From assembly GCA_964632175.1 (NCBI GenBank), contig CAZWBJ010000002.1, positions 1 to 64,000 on the forward strand: a stretch of 64,000 nt of DNA, read 5' to 3'. Below the pieces are notes generated by a model. It was not told the DNA's origin. It saw nothing but the letters and a program-made list of their open reading frames with translations, and searched no databases. This document shows, piece after piece, positions 24,522 to 33,064 of this stretch. The DNA comes from JAWBSP01 sp964632175 (lineage in GTDB: Archaea; Hadarchaeota; Hadarchaeia; Hadarchaeales; JAWBSP01). The position numbers were made by a program, and so were the translations under genes. Positions within the stretch are counted from its first letter, which is position 1; each line of letters begins with the position of its first letter.

Positions 24522-26039
24522 ATGCCCATCCGGAGAGCGCTCATTTCGGTCTCGGACAAAACGGGGCTGGAGGAGCTGGGGAAGGCCCTGCATGAGCTGG
24601 GGGTGGAAATCATCTCCACGGGGGGTACAGCAAGGTTCCTGAGGGAGAAGGGAATCAAGGTTAAGGAGGTTAGCGAGATAACTCGGTTTCCCGAGATCCT
24701 CAACGGAAGGGTCAAGAGCCTTCATCCCCTCATTCACGCCGCCATCCTTGCAAGGAGGGAAGACCCCTCCCACATGCAGGTGCTCCGCGAGCTTGGAGTA
24801 GAGCCGATAGATCTGGTGGTAGTCAATCTCTATCCCTTTGAGGAGACGATCTCTAGGGGAGCCAACCTGGAGGAGGCATTGGAGCAGATAGACATTGGCG
24901 GTCCAACCCTCCTCCGCGCGGCCGCCAAGAATTTCAAATCCGTGGCCGTGGTTACGAATCCCAAGACATACGGTGAGATCATACGGGAGTTGAGGGAAAA
25001 GGGGGACCTTTCGGAGCAGACCAGAGTTCGCCTTGCCAAGGAGACCTTCGCCCTTACCTCCCACTACGATGCGGCCATTGCAGGGTACCTAGAGCGGGTT
25101 TCCGGTGAGAGGGGTTTTCCCAGCATCCTCTCCCTCCACGCCGAGAAGCTGCAGGAGCTCCGATACGGGGAGAACCCACACCAGCCGGCCGCCCTCTACA
25201 GATGGGGTTACGGACTTGCCAGCGCAAGAAAAGTGCAGGGGAAGGAGCTCTCCTTCAACAACCTCGTGGACCTGGATGCCGCCTGGTCGTTGGTTCAGGA
25301 GTTTGAGGAGCCCACGGCCGCAGTGATAAAACACACCAATCCCTGTGGGGTGGCCTCTGCGGGATCCATCTCGGAGGCCTACAGGCTGGCCAGGGACTGC
25401 GATCCCCTCTCGGCCTACGGGGGGATCGTGGGGCTAAACAGGGAGATGGATGCGGCAACGGCTGAAGAGATAACCTCCACCTTCATAGAGGCGGTGGTGG
25501 CCCCCGGGTATCAGGCCGGGGCGCTGGAAATATTGGCCCGGAAACCCAACCTCCGAGCTCTAGAGTTTCCTCTGGATCAGCGGGAACCAGACTTCGAGCT
25601 GAAGCAAATCTCGGGGGGTTTCCTGGTACAAGGAAGGGATAAGGAACTCCTCCTTGAGAAGAGGGTCGTCACGCGGAGGGAACCCACGGAGAAGGAATGG
25701 GTGGATCTCCTCTTCGCCTGGAAGGTGGTCAAGCACGTGAAATCGAACGCCATCGTGCTCGCGAAGGATAAGCGAGCGGTGGGGGTGGGGGCGGGGCAGA
25801 TGAGCAGGGTGGACTCCACGGAGATAGCCATTAGAAAAGCGGGCGAAAGGGCGAGGGGCTCCGTTCTGGCCTCCGATGCTTTCTTCCCCTTCCCCGACGC
25901 CGTGGAGAAGGCCGCCGAGGCCGGGGTGACCGCCATCATCCAGCCTGGGGGTTCCATAAGGGACCAGCAGGTTATAGAGACCGCGGACAGGTTTGGTCTG
26001 GCCATGGTCTTCACGGGAATTAGGCATTTCAGGCACTAG
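24522..26039 (+). CDS. purH: bifunctional AICAR transformylase/IMP cyclohydrolase
   Basis: 505 residues from the ATG at 24522; the frame stays open far upstream through the antisense of purB, which is not coding. The N-terminal cyclohydrolase domain has ALISVSDKTGLEELG, STGGTARFL and GRVKSLHPLIHAAIL. The C-terminal transformylase domain has AVIKHTNPCGVA with catalytic Lys-His, and the SDAFFPFPDAVE, AIIQPGGSIRDQQV end blocks. It performs the last two steps to IMP using 10-formyl-THF. A full-length bacterial-type PurH is uncommon in archaea, where PurP and PurO usually do this work; transfer from bacteria is possible. Confidence 0.95.
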   Translation: MPIRRALISVSDKTGLEELGKALHELGVEIISTGGTARFLREKGIKVKEVSEITRFPEILNGRVKSLHPLIHAAILARREDPSHMQVLRELGVEPIDLVVVNLYPFEETISRGANLEEALEQIDIGGPTLLRAAAKNFKSVAVVTNPKTYGEIIRELREKGDLSEQTRVRLAKETFALTSHYDAAIAGYLERVSGERGFPSILSLHAEKLQELRYGENPHQPAALYRWGYGLASARKVQGKELSFNNLVDLDAAWSLVQEFEEPTAAVIKHTNPCGVASAGSISEAYRLARDCDPLSAYGGIVGLNREMDAATAEEITSTFIEAVVAPGYQAGALEILARKPNLRALEFPLDQREPDFELKQISGGFLVQGRDKELLLEKRVVTRREPTEKEWVDLLFAWKVVKHVKSNAIVLAKDKRAVGVGAGQMSRVDSTEIAIRKAGERARGSVLASDAFFPFPDAVEKAAEAGVTAIIQPGGSIRDQQVIETADRFGLAMVFTGIRHFRH

Positions 26040-26133
26040 TCCTGGCGACTCATTCGAGGGTTTCTGCAAAAATCGATCTTGGATCAAAACCTCAAGGAAG
26101 ACGAATAGGAAATGTTATTTCAGTCAGGATTAG

Positions 26134-27677
26134 ATGAAAACCGACATGATAATGGTCTTGGATTTCGGCGGCCAGTACTCCCACCTCATCGCTAGGAGGT
26201 GAGAGAGGAGAACGTTTATGCCGAACTGGTGGAACCGGAAATAGAGCCGGAGAAGATAACGACTTTCAGTGAAGAACATTCCGTAAAGGGGATCATCCTT
26301 TCGGGAGGGCCGTCCAGCATTTACGCGAGGGGTGCTCCCAGGTGCGACAGGAGAATTTTGGAGCTGGGCATTCCCGTCCTGGGGATATGCTACGGACATC
26401 AACTCATCGCTCACCATCTGGGAGGAAAGGTAGAGAGGGCGAAGAAAATGGAATACGGCGTGACGGAGGTGACGGTTGACAGGTGCGGAAAAATACTCAA
26501 GGGGTACGGGAGAAAGGAGAGGGTGTGGGCAAGTCATGGAGATTTGGTGCTCAGCCTACCGGATGATTTTGAGGTTCTGGCGCACACCGAAAACTGCCCC
26601 ATCGCCGCCTTCAGGCACAAGGTGAAGCCCATCTACGGGATTCAGTGGCACCCCGAGGTCGTCCATACTTCGAAGGGCCAGCAAATCCTGAGGAACTTCA
26701 TCTTCGATATATGTGGTTGCAAGGCCACCTGGACCCCCGAGAACCTTGTCGAAAGGAGTATTAGGGAGATAAGGAAGGAGGTGGGAGACGGAAAGTGCAT
26801 AATAGCACTCAGCGGTGGGGTTGACTCCAGCACGACCGCAGTGCTGGCCGCCAAGGCCGTGGGCAAAAACTTGACCGCGGTGTTCGTGGATCATGGCTTC
26901 ATGAGGAAGGGGGAGCCGGAGGAAATCAACGCTACTTTCTCCAAGTTTAACCTGAACCTTATCTGCCTAGACGAGCGGAAGAGGTTTATAAGAAAACTCA
27001 GGGGTGTCACCGACCCCGAACTCAAGAGGAAAATAATCGGTGAGGAATTCATCCGCGTATTTGAGAGAAAAGCGGAGGAAATCGGCGCGGATTATCTCAT
27101 ACAGGGGACGATTTATCCGGACAGAATAGAATCTGGAACCAGAAAACACTCCGAGAAAATAAAGACCCATCACAACGTTGGCGGGCTCCCATTGAAAATC
27201 AAATTTAAAAAAATAGTGGAACCGCTCAAAGACCTGTACAAAGATGAGGTTCGAAGGGTTGCGAGAGCACTCGGTCTGCCGGAAAAAATCGTTGAAAGAC
27301 AGCCCTTCCCCGGGCCGGGACTCGCCATAAGAATAACGGGAGAGGTGACGGAGAAAAAACTGGAGATCCTCAAACACGCCGACGAGATAGTGAGGGAGGA
27401 AATCCAGAGATGGGATTCTGGGAAGCGCCTTTGGCAGTACTTTGCCGTCCTGCTCGACACCAAATCTACCGGGGTGAAGGGTGATTCAAGAGCATATGGA
27501 TATACTTTGGCCATACGTGCCGTGGAGAGCACCGACGGTATGACGGCAAGCTACGCCAAACTACCCCACGAGCTGCTTGAAAGGATATCCACGAGGATAA
27601 CAAACGAGATACCAGAGGTCAGCCGGGTTGTTTATGATGTGACCCATAAACCTCCAGCCACGATAGAGTGGGAATAA
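26134..27677 (+). CDS. guaA: GMP synthase (glutamine-hydrolysing), frameshifted near the 5' end
   Basis: Converts XMP to GMP. The ATG at 26134 opens a frame encoding IMVLDFGGQYSHLIARR, the conserved start of the glutaminase domain, then hits TGA at 26200-26202. The rest continues in the -1 frame from GTG 26199 (VREENVYAELVEPE...), exactly where the family continues. One missing G in AGGAGG(G)TG explains it. Downstream all is intact: nucleophile in GICYGHQL, His/Glu in YGIQWHPEV, ATP-pyrophosphatase loop ALSGGVDSSTTAVL, and the C-terminal dimerisation domain. From GTG 26199 alone the product has 492 residues and lacks the first beta strand. Either an assembly error, a real indel, or recoding. 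Confidence 0.85.
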
Positions 27678-27704
27678 ACCGTTTATCAAAAATCGGCGCG
27701 AGGC

Positions 27705-29174
27705 CTAGAAGCCGCCCACGCTCTCCGTGGGAAGCAGTACATCGTGTGGCCTGGTTTCCTGAACCCCCAGCGCCGTGAGGCATTCGAACCTCGCCTTCTC
27801 CCAGAGCTCCCTTATGTTGCGGGCCCCCGCATAGCCCATCGCCGCCCTGAGGCCCTCTGCCAGTTCATGCACCAAGGCCGAGACCTCCCCCTTGTAGGGA
27901 ACCCAGCCCTCCACCCCCTCGGCGATGCCCTTTGCCGGTATGCTGTATCTATCCAGTGCGTACCTCACCTGCATGGCGGAGGGGGAGCCCATCCCCCTGT
28001 ACTGCTTGTAGTACCTCCCTCCTATGGCCATGAGCGTCCCAGGAGCCTCTTTACACCTGGCGAAGAGATTGCCCATGATGACCGCGGAGGCCCCAGCCGC
28101 GAGCGCGAGGGCAATGTCCCCAGCATTTCTTATCCCACCGTCCGCGAGGATGGGCACGTCCGACCCGTAGTCCCTGACGGCGTCTGCCACCTGACAGGTG
28201 GCGAAGAGGGTTGGGGCACCTGCGGCCAGCGTGTCCGAGGTAATGCAGATAGATCCCGAACCCATGCCCACCCTCAGGCCCGCTATACCCTCAATGGAGA
28301 GAGCCGCTTCAGCCGCCTCGTAGGTTCCGATGTTCCCCACCACCACATCTGCCTGCACTTCTTTCACGAGTCTCTTGGTGGCCTCTATCATGTTCCTGTT
28401 GTGGAAGTGTGCCACATCCGTCACCAGAAGGTTCACGTATGGATCAAGCTTTTTTGCCCTTTCTAGATCGAGGGGGGAAATGGCCGCCGCACAGAGCAGC
28501 TGCCCCTTTTCATCCCTGGCGGCGTTGGGGTACTTCCCCTTGAGGGAAATATCCTTGAAAGTTATGAGCCCCTTCAGCCTGCCCTGCTCATCCACCAGCG
28601 GGAGCTTCTCTATCCTGTGGGCGTGGAGGATGCTCACGGCCTCCTCTATGGTGATACCATCTCTCGCGGTTACGACCTCCTTTGTCATGACCTCGCTCAC
28701 CTTTTGCCCCTCGCTGGCGAACCTGACGTCCCTGCCCGTGAGGATCCCCACCAGTTTCTCCCCCTCCACCACCGGAAGGCCGGAGATGTTGTGGCTCCTC
28801 ATGATCCTCAGGGCCTCCCCCACGGTGGTTCCCGGCTCGACCGTCACCACCTCCCTGATGACCGTTGCCTCCGCCCTCTTGACCTTCTTGGCCATCTCTA
28901 CCTGCTTCTCCACGGGGCAGTTTCGGTGGAGGATCCCCAGCCCCCCCTCCCTAGCAAGGGCGATGGCCATCTCGCTCTCCGTCACCGTGTCCATGGGGGA
29001 CGAGACGAAGGGGACATTGAGCCTGTAGTTTTTGCTCACCCTAGTCGTGATATCGATTTGGCTGGGTTCCACCTCGCAGAAACCGGGAAGAAGTATGACA
29101 TCTTGGAAAGTTAGGGCGACCTCCGCATTTTTAAACTTACTCCTGAAAAACCCGGCTGTTTTGTTTCCCCCCAT
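27705..29174 (-). CDS. guaB: IMP dehydrogenase
   Basis: 489 residues, full length. It oxidises IMP to XMP, the substrate of the convergent guaA 27 bases away. The barrel is interrupted by a CBS pair at about 95-215 (HNISGLPVVEGEKLVGILTG, HRIEKLPLVDEQGRLKGLIT). Catalytic Cys lies in GMGSGSICITSD; flap and monophosphate-site blocks YKQYRGMGSPSAM and ADGGIRNAGD are present. It starts ten bases after S27ae ends, so it is probably the last gene of the long minus-strand operon that begins at 33039. Confidence 0.96.
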   Translation of the reverse strand: MGGNKTAGFFRSKFKNAEVALTFQDVILLPGFCEVEPSQIDITTRVSKNYRLNVPFVSSPMDTVTESEMAIALAREGGLGILHRNCPVEKQVEMAKKVKRAEATVIREVVTVEPGTTVGEALRIMRSHNISGLPVVEGEKLVGILTGRDVRFASEGQKVSEVMTKEVVTARDGITIEEAVSILHAHRIEKLPLVDEQGRLKGLITFKDISLKGKYPNAARDEKGQLLCAAAISPLDLERAKKLDPYVNLLVTDVAHFHNRNMIEATKRLVKEVQADVVVGNIGTYEAAEAALSIEGIAGLRVGMGSGSICITSDTLAAGAPTLFATCQVADAVRDYGSDVPILADGGIRNAGDIALALAAGASAVIMGNLFARCKEAPGTLMAIGGRYYKQYRGMGSPSAMQVRYALDRYSIPAKGIAEGVEGWVPYKGEVSALVHELAEGLRAAMGYAGARNIRELWEKARFECLTALGVQETRPHDVLLPTESVGGF

Positions 29175-29184
29175 CTAAAAACCG

Positions 29185-29352
29185 CTACTTCGCTTTATAT
29201 TCGGTGTAACCACACTTCCCACAGGAAAATCTATCTTCGTGCTCCGCCATGAACGTCCCCACCCCGCATCTGGGGCAGAAAGGCCTGAGGTGGACAAGCC
29301 TCTTATCCAGCTTGTAAAGCTTGGAGACCCTCGCCTTCTCTTTCTCCTTCAC
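29185..29352 (-). CDS. rps27ae: 30S ribosomal protein S27ae
   Basis: 55 residues, a short gene. GTG start at 29352 overlaps the TGA of S24e (GTGA). A basic N-terminus (KEKEKARVSKLYKLDKR) is followed by a zinc ribbon with CPRCG and CGKCGY Cys pairs and a final EYKAK. This is the archaeal S27ae, the ribosomal part of the eukaryotic ubiquitin-S27a fusion. S24e-S27ae adjacency is standard in archaea and supports the call. Confidence 0.93.
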   Translation of the reverse strand: MKEKEKARVSKLYKLDKRLVHLRPFCPRCGVGTFMAEHEDRFSCGKCGYTEYKAK

Positions 29353-29693
29353 TCTTTCTTCCCCTCCGCCTTCTTTTCTTCTGGCTTCTTTTCCTCTGGC
29401 TTCTCAGCCTTCTCTTTTGGCTTCCCTCGCTCCAAGAGGTGCTTCGGCTCGACGGAGAGGAGCCTCTCCATTCTCTGGTAGATGTGGGCGAGCCCGGAAG
29501 AGTAGCTCCTCCCGTGCAGGGTGGAAATCCTCCTTATGACCACCAGCTCAGGCTTCACCCCAAGCTTCTTCGACAGGAGCTCCAGAACCTCCGCCCTTCT
29601 GGGTGTGGCCGCGTTTGGATGGGAGATCCTGAACTGCACTTCCTTCCTCTCCAGCAGTGGGTTTTCCTTCTCCTCTAGGATTTCCACCTCCAT
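29349..29693 (-). CDS. rps24e: 30S ribosomal protein S24e
   Basis: 114 residues. The N-terminal strand and ENPLLERKEVQFRISH block, ATPRRAEVLELLSKKLG, and HGRSYSSGLAHIY match S24e. The last 25 residues are a low-complexity charged tail (repeated PEEKK/AEKPEEKK), longer than in many archaea. Next to S27ae downstream and dephospho-CoA kinase upstream, a common archaeal order, though the usual spt4/rpoE neighbours are missing here. Confidence 0.94.
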   Translation of the reverse strand: MEVEILEEKENPLLERKEVQFRISHPNAATPRRAEVLELLSKKLGVKPELVVIRRISTLHGRSYSSGLAHIYQRMERLLSVEPKHLLERGKPKEKAEKPEEKKPEEKKAEGKKE

Positions 29694-30179
29694 TTAAAGA
29701 AACTTCTCAAACAGCCTCAAAAACTCCTCCCTTTTCTGCGCCGTTACCTCAACCGCCACCACTCCCTTCCCGGGCTGGCCGTAGAGGATGACCGCTCCCT
29801 CTGGAAGGAGGAACCCGCAGGCTAGGGTTGCCAGATCTTCCTCACCCTCCACCTCTATCCTCAGCGGCGTCGGGAGCTTGAGGGCCTCCATCAGCTCCCC
29901 TGTGAGAGTTCCGGGCGGGTTCCTGACCGTCACCGTTCTGGTCGGCCACTTGAGCAGGGCCTTCATCTCCTCCGAGATGGGTTCCCGCATTATCCGATGG
30001 TCCACCACTGCAAGGTCGGGCGTGATACCTCTCCTTATCAGCTCACTGGTAACGGCGTCCCCCACCGAGGCTAGGAGCTTGGGCTTCCCGATGGCCTGCA
30101 GCGCCTGGTCCACCCCCTCGAACAGATGGCCCAGCGGGCACCTGAGAACGGGTCTAAGTTCCTCGGGCAGCCTTCTCAT
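29694..30179 (-). CDS. GTP-dependent dephospho-CoA kinase (DUF359)
   Basis: 161 residues from the ATG at 30179; a longer frame to 30260 overlaps the upstream gene with a basic, non-conserved stretch and is disfavoured. Family blocks: SVGDAVTSELI, PDLAVVDHRIMRE, VRNPPGTLTGEL, VEGEEDLATLA and YGQPGKGVVAVEV. Archaeal DUF359 proteins carry out the last step of CoA synthesis with GTP, unrelated to bacterial CoaE. Overlaps the sugar-isomerase gene by 26 bases and precedes S24e directly. panB, another CoA gene, is at 55422-56216. Confidence 0.88.
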   Translation of the reverse strand: MRRLPEELRPVLRCPLGHLFEGVDQALQAIGKPKLLASVGDAVTSELIRRGITPDLAVVDHRIMREPISEEMKALLKWPTRTVTVRNPPGTLTGELMEALKLPTPLRIEVEGEEDLATLACGFLLPEGAVILYGQPGKGVVAVEVTAQKREEFLRLFEKFL

Positions 30180-30957
30180 TTTGAAGGAAGTGTATGGTTT
30201 CGATTGCCGCCGTCTGGGGGTCTGGCCAGGGAAGGATTTCCGCCGAGACGAAGCCTCCAAACTTCATGGACCGGAGGGTGGAAAAGATCTCCTGAAAGCT
30301 CAGGTGACCCCTTCCGGGAGCCAGCCTGTTGCTGTCGGCTAGGTGCAGATGATGTAGCTTTTCCCCGGCCTTGAGAAGGGCTTGGGTCAGCGAGACCTCC
30401 TCAATGTTCATATGAAAGGTGTCGGCCAGAAGCTTGCAGCCCTTCAGGTCGCGGATGAAGTCCAGGGCCTGCTCCACCGTGTTGATGAGGTTGGTCTCGT
30501 ACCTGTTCATGGGTTCGAGAAGCAGAACGGTCGAGCGCTCCTCAGCGTGGGCCTGACATTCTTGAAAGCACTCCCTGAGATGTTGGAGGCCCTCATGCCT
30601 CCTCTCACACCTCCCCCTGACCGATCCGACTATCACAGGTGCCGAAAGCTTGGAGGAGAGTTCGATGTACTCCTTAAACCTCTCCACGGCCTTCCTCCTA
30701 ACCTCCGGGTCGGGGGAACTAAAGCTCAGGCCCAAGCGGGTGTAAAGGAGGCCCGTCCCCACTGCCGAAACCTCCAGCCCATACTCCTTCCTCTTCCTGT
30801 TGAGCCAGTCCGCCCTGATGGAGGAGGGATTCAGGAGGAAGAGTTCAAAGCCGTCGTACCCCAGGTTGGAGAGGAACTTGAGGTTGCGCTCTAGGTCTCC
30901 CGAAAGCCCCAAGGGTTCCACCCCCTCCTCGAACGCAAGTACTATGGAGGTCCGCAA
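30154..30957 (-). CDS. xylose isomerase-like TIM-barrel sugar epimerase/isomerase
   Basis: 267 residues, TTG start directly after the stop of the transaldolase-like gene. The metal-binding quartet of the AP_endonuc_2/sugar epimerase superfamily is visible in order: Glu in LLEPMNRYETN, Asp in LLADTFHMN, His in HLHLADSNR, Glu in VSAEILPW. The LLEPxNRYET and ADSNRxxPGxGH blocks resemble D-tagatose/D-psicose 3-epimerase relatives. Substrate unknown. Encoded between the transaldolase-like gene and the CoA kinase; a second, distant family member lies just across the divergent promoter at 33063. Confidence 0.75.
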   Translation of the reverse strand: MRTSIVLAFEEGVEPLGLSGDLERNLKFLSNLGYDGFELFLLNPSSIRADWLNRKRKEYGLEVSAVGTGLLYTRLGLSFSSPDPEVRRKAVERFKEYIELSSKLSAPVIVGSVRGRCERRHEGLQHLRECFQECQAHAEERSTVLLLEPMNRYETNLINTVEQALDFIRDLKGCKLLADTFHMNIEEVSLTQALLKAGEKLHHLHLADSNRLAPGRGHLSFQEIFSTLRSMKFGGFVSAEILPWPDPQTAAIETIHFLQNEKAARGT

Positions 30958-33039
30958 CTATCCGACCTTCTGCAGGACCTTCTGCTTGAAGCTCTCGTAG
31001 GCCTCCTTGAACTCCTTCCGGGTCTTCTGAACCGCCCCGAAAGCTGGCCAGCTCTCTGGAGGCAACCCCCCACTCCCAAAATCTACCTCCACCCCTGCCT
31101 CGCGCAACACTTGAATGAGTCCGGGGGTGAGTTCCAGAACCTTCCTGCACTCCTCCCCCACCTCATACCGCTCGAGTCTGCGGAGAATCTCCTTGTCTAC
31201 CTCCCAGGCTATAGACTCGCGGAAACTCATGGGATCGAAGTTTGGAGAGAGACTCTCCTCGAAGACCAGCGCTTGGAAGTTAGGGAATTCGGTGTTAGTA
31301 ACATGCTGGCGCGAGAGGGTTAGAAGAGTTTCCCTAGGCTTTCTCTTGGAAGCGGGAAGCATGTCTATGCCGCGCAGCACTTCCTCGGCCTGCTCTTCCG
31401 AAAGTCCATACTTCCTAGCTAGATAAGAGACCCACTTCTTCCTGTTCTCCGGACTGAAGAAGATCCGATACACCCGCTTGGTCACGAGAATCCCCACATG
31501 GGTCAAATCGTCGTCTATCACCTTCAGCTTTTCCTCAACCTCCGCCGGAGAATTTCCCAGCACCCCCGCCTTGGCGAGTAGCTTCACGAAGGGCTCCTTG
31601 TGGATCGGCCTTAGATACTTCCTGTCGCAAGCCAGCTCGATTTTTTCCTCCACGCTTTCATCTCCTTTTACTTTCACCCCGAGCCCCTCGAGCAACTCGT
31701 TGAGCGCTCCCTCACCCAGGACCGCCAGCGCCCTCCGAAGCAGGATTTCCGCCTCAACCTCTCGGAGGTGGTCATCGAGCCTCCCTATCATGGTGGTTTC
31801 GTAAACGGTGGTCAGTTTCACCCCTCTCCTCACGGCCATTGCCCTCCCCTCCATCTTGGCCAGGATGAGGTGGGTCTCCTGAGAAACGCTATAGGTCTCC
31901 GTATTGTTGGTTCCTATACCCAAGCTCTCCAGCTCAGCGGTAATCCTTATGGAGGCTGGACTGTTCCCGGCGACCTTGAACACCAAGTTCGGCCTCCCCC
32001 TTTCCAGCGAGGGGGAGTACCCCCAGAGAAGGTAGGAATCGTATTTCACAAGAAAATCCGTGGCGTCGGAGTATATTTTAAGGGCATCCCTGAGGCTCGC
32101 CTCCACACTGTCCGCCACGAAGGGGTTCAGCTGATAGCTGATCATTCCGTGCTCGTACCCAGAGCCGATGAAGATGGGTCTAAAAACCGCCAGATTGGGG
32201 AAGACCGAGACCTCGGTGGCCAGCATGGTGAGTTCATCCGGGTTCTTGACACCCCTTTCAGCCCTCGCGGTCTTGAGATCCGGACAGAAGCTCTCCCCGG
32301 AGAATCCTTCCCAGAGAGCCGGCTCATCCTCGTAGGCGCACGCGGCCAGAACGGGATTGGTGGAGACCTGGACGAAACCCAGATGTCTGAGCCATCGGAG
32401 CCCCAGGGCGTAATCGTTTCCAAACTTCCCCAGACCAGAGAAACTGAGTTTGTAGTAAATATTGGACTGAAATTCCTCCCGGCCCGCTTCTAGGAAGCTC
32501 TCGAACAGATTCCGATCATCGAGCCTTTCGCGAATCCTATCGGCCATCCTCGAGAGCATGGAGCCAGGAGGCCGGTAGTAAACGGACATGGGCTTCTTCA
32601 TGTCCGAGAGAAGGGCTTCCACAACCTCTCTTGAAACGGGCAGGTCTGGATCGGCCTTTCTTTCCCACTCCTGCCAGCTCTTCAAGGTTTCCCGAAGGAG
32701 CCGTATGGAGGCGGCCACTTCTTCCTCGTCCAGTCCTACCCACTTCCTTTCCACCCCGATGAGGTTAAAGTAAAGCTGGGCTAGGAAGTCATAGGACCGC
32801 AACCACTCCAGAATCCCCCTCTCGTCCCAGTAGCAGGAGGCTCTCCTCACCACTAAGGTCAGTTCCCTGAGGGTCTGGGCCACCACCTCCGGTAGTGGGA
32901 GCTCTCGGTGCAGGAAGTGGTCGGCCGCCAACTTGGTGTGGCCACTTAACACCAGGGCGCTGACAAGCTCCGCATGACCGCTGGCCTTCGGCGGAAGCGG
33001 CAGGGGAGCGGGTGCGGAAGTTTTTTGGAGCATTACCAT
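30958..33039 (-). CDS. large transaldolase-like protein of unknown role
   Basis: 693 residues, about twice the size of usual transaldolases. In the middle: VQVSTNPVL at about 224-231 resembles the TTNPSL motif; FKVAGNS with Lys355 matches the Schiff-base strand; ITAELESLGIGTNNTETYSVSQ at 366-387 matches the family stretch after it; and TTMIGRLDDH at 415-424 matches the FVGRxxD block. An N-terminal ~190 residue helical region and a C-terminal ~230 residue region (helix-rich, KKWVSYLARKYG, PASKRKPRETLLTL) are not recognised. If the Lys is active, it may transfer or cleave ketose units. Start of a long operon with an epimerase-like gene; substrate not known. Confidence 0.55.
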   Translation of the reverse strand: MVMLQKTSAPAPLPLPPKASGHAELVSALVLSGHTKLAADHFLHRELPLPEVVAQTLRELTLVVRRASCYWDERGILEWLRSYDFLAQLYFNLIGVERKWVGLDEEEVAASIRLLRETLKSWQEWERKADPDLPVSREVVEALLSDMKKPMSVYYRPPGSMLSRMADRIRERLDDRNLFESFLEAGREEFQSNIYYKLSFSGLGKFGNDYALGLRWLRHLGFVQVSTNPVLAACAYEDEPALWEGFSGESFCPDLKTARAERGVKNPDELTMLATEVSVFPNLAVFRPIFIGSGYEHGMISYQLNPFVADSVEASLRDALKIYSDATDFLVKYDSYLLWGYSPSLERGRPNLVFKVAGNSPASIRITAELESLGIGTNNTETYSVSQETHLILAKMEGRAMAVRRGVKLTTVYETTMIGRLDDHLREVEAEILLRRALAVLGEGALNELLEGLGVKVKGDESVEEKIELACDRKYLRPIHKEPFVKLLAKAGVLGNSPAEVEEKLKVIDDDLTHVGILVTKRVYRIFFSPENRKKWVSYLARKYGLSEEQAEEVLRGIDMLPASKRKPRETLLTLSRQHVTNTEFPNFQALVFEESLSPNFDPMSFRESIAWEVDKEILRRLERYEVGEECRKVLELTPGLIQVLREAGVEVDFGSGGLPPESWPAFGAVQKTRKEFKEAYESFKQKVLQKVG

Positions 33040-33064
33040 TTTTTAGCAAGGACAGTTATTAAAT
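33039..33064. promoter_or_regulatory. overlapping divergent promoter
   Basis: Only 23 bases separate the two divergent start codons. On the plus strand TTTTTTAG (33039-33046) precedes the ATG at 33063; on the minus strand TTTAATAA (33063-33056) precedes the ATG at 33039. Each centre is about 20-21 bases from the start it would serve, so each promoter overlaps the other gene's start. Confidence 0.45.

Noticed and set aside
26200..26202. TGA in guaA as a selenocysteine or readthrough codon
   Set aside because: In-frame continuation reaches another stop within about 14 codons and does not resemble GMP synthase; only a frame change restores the protein.
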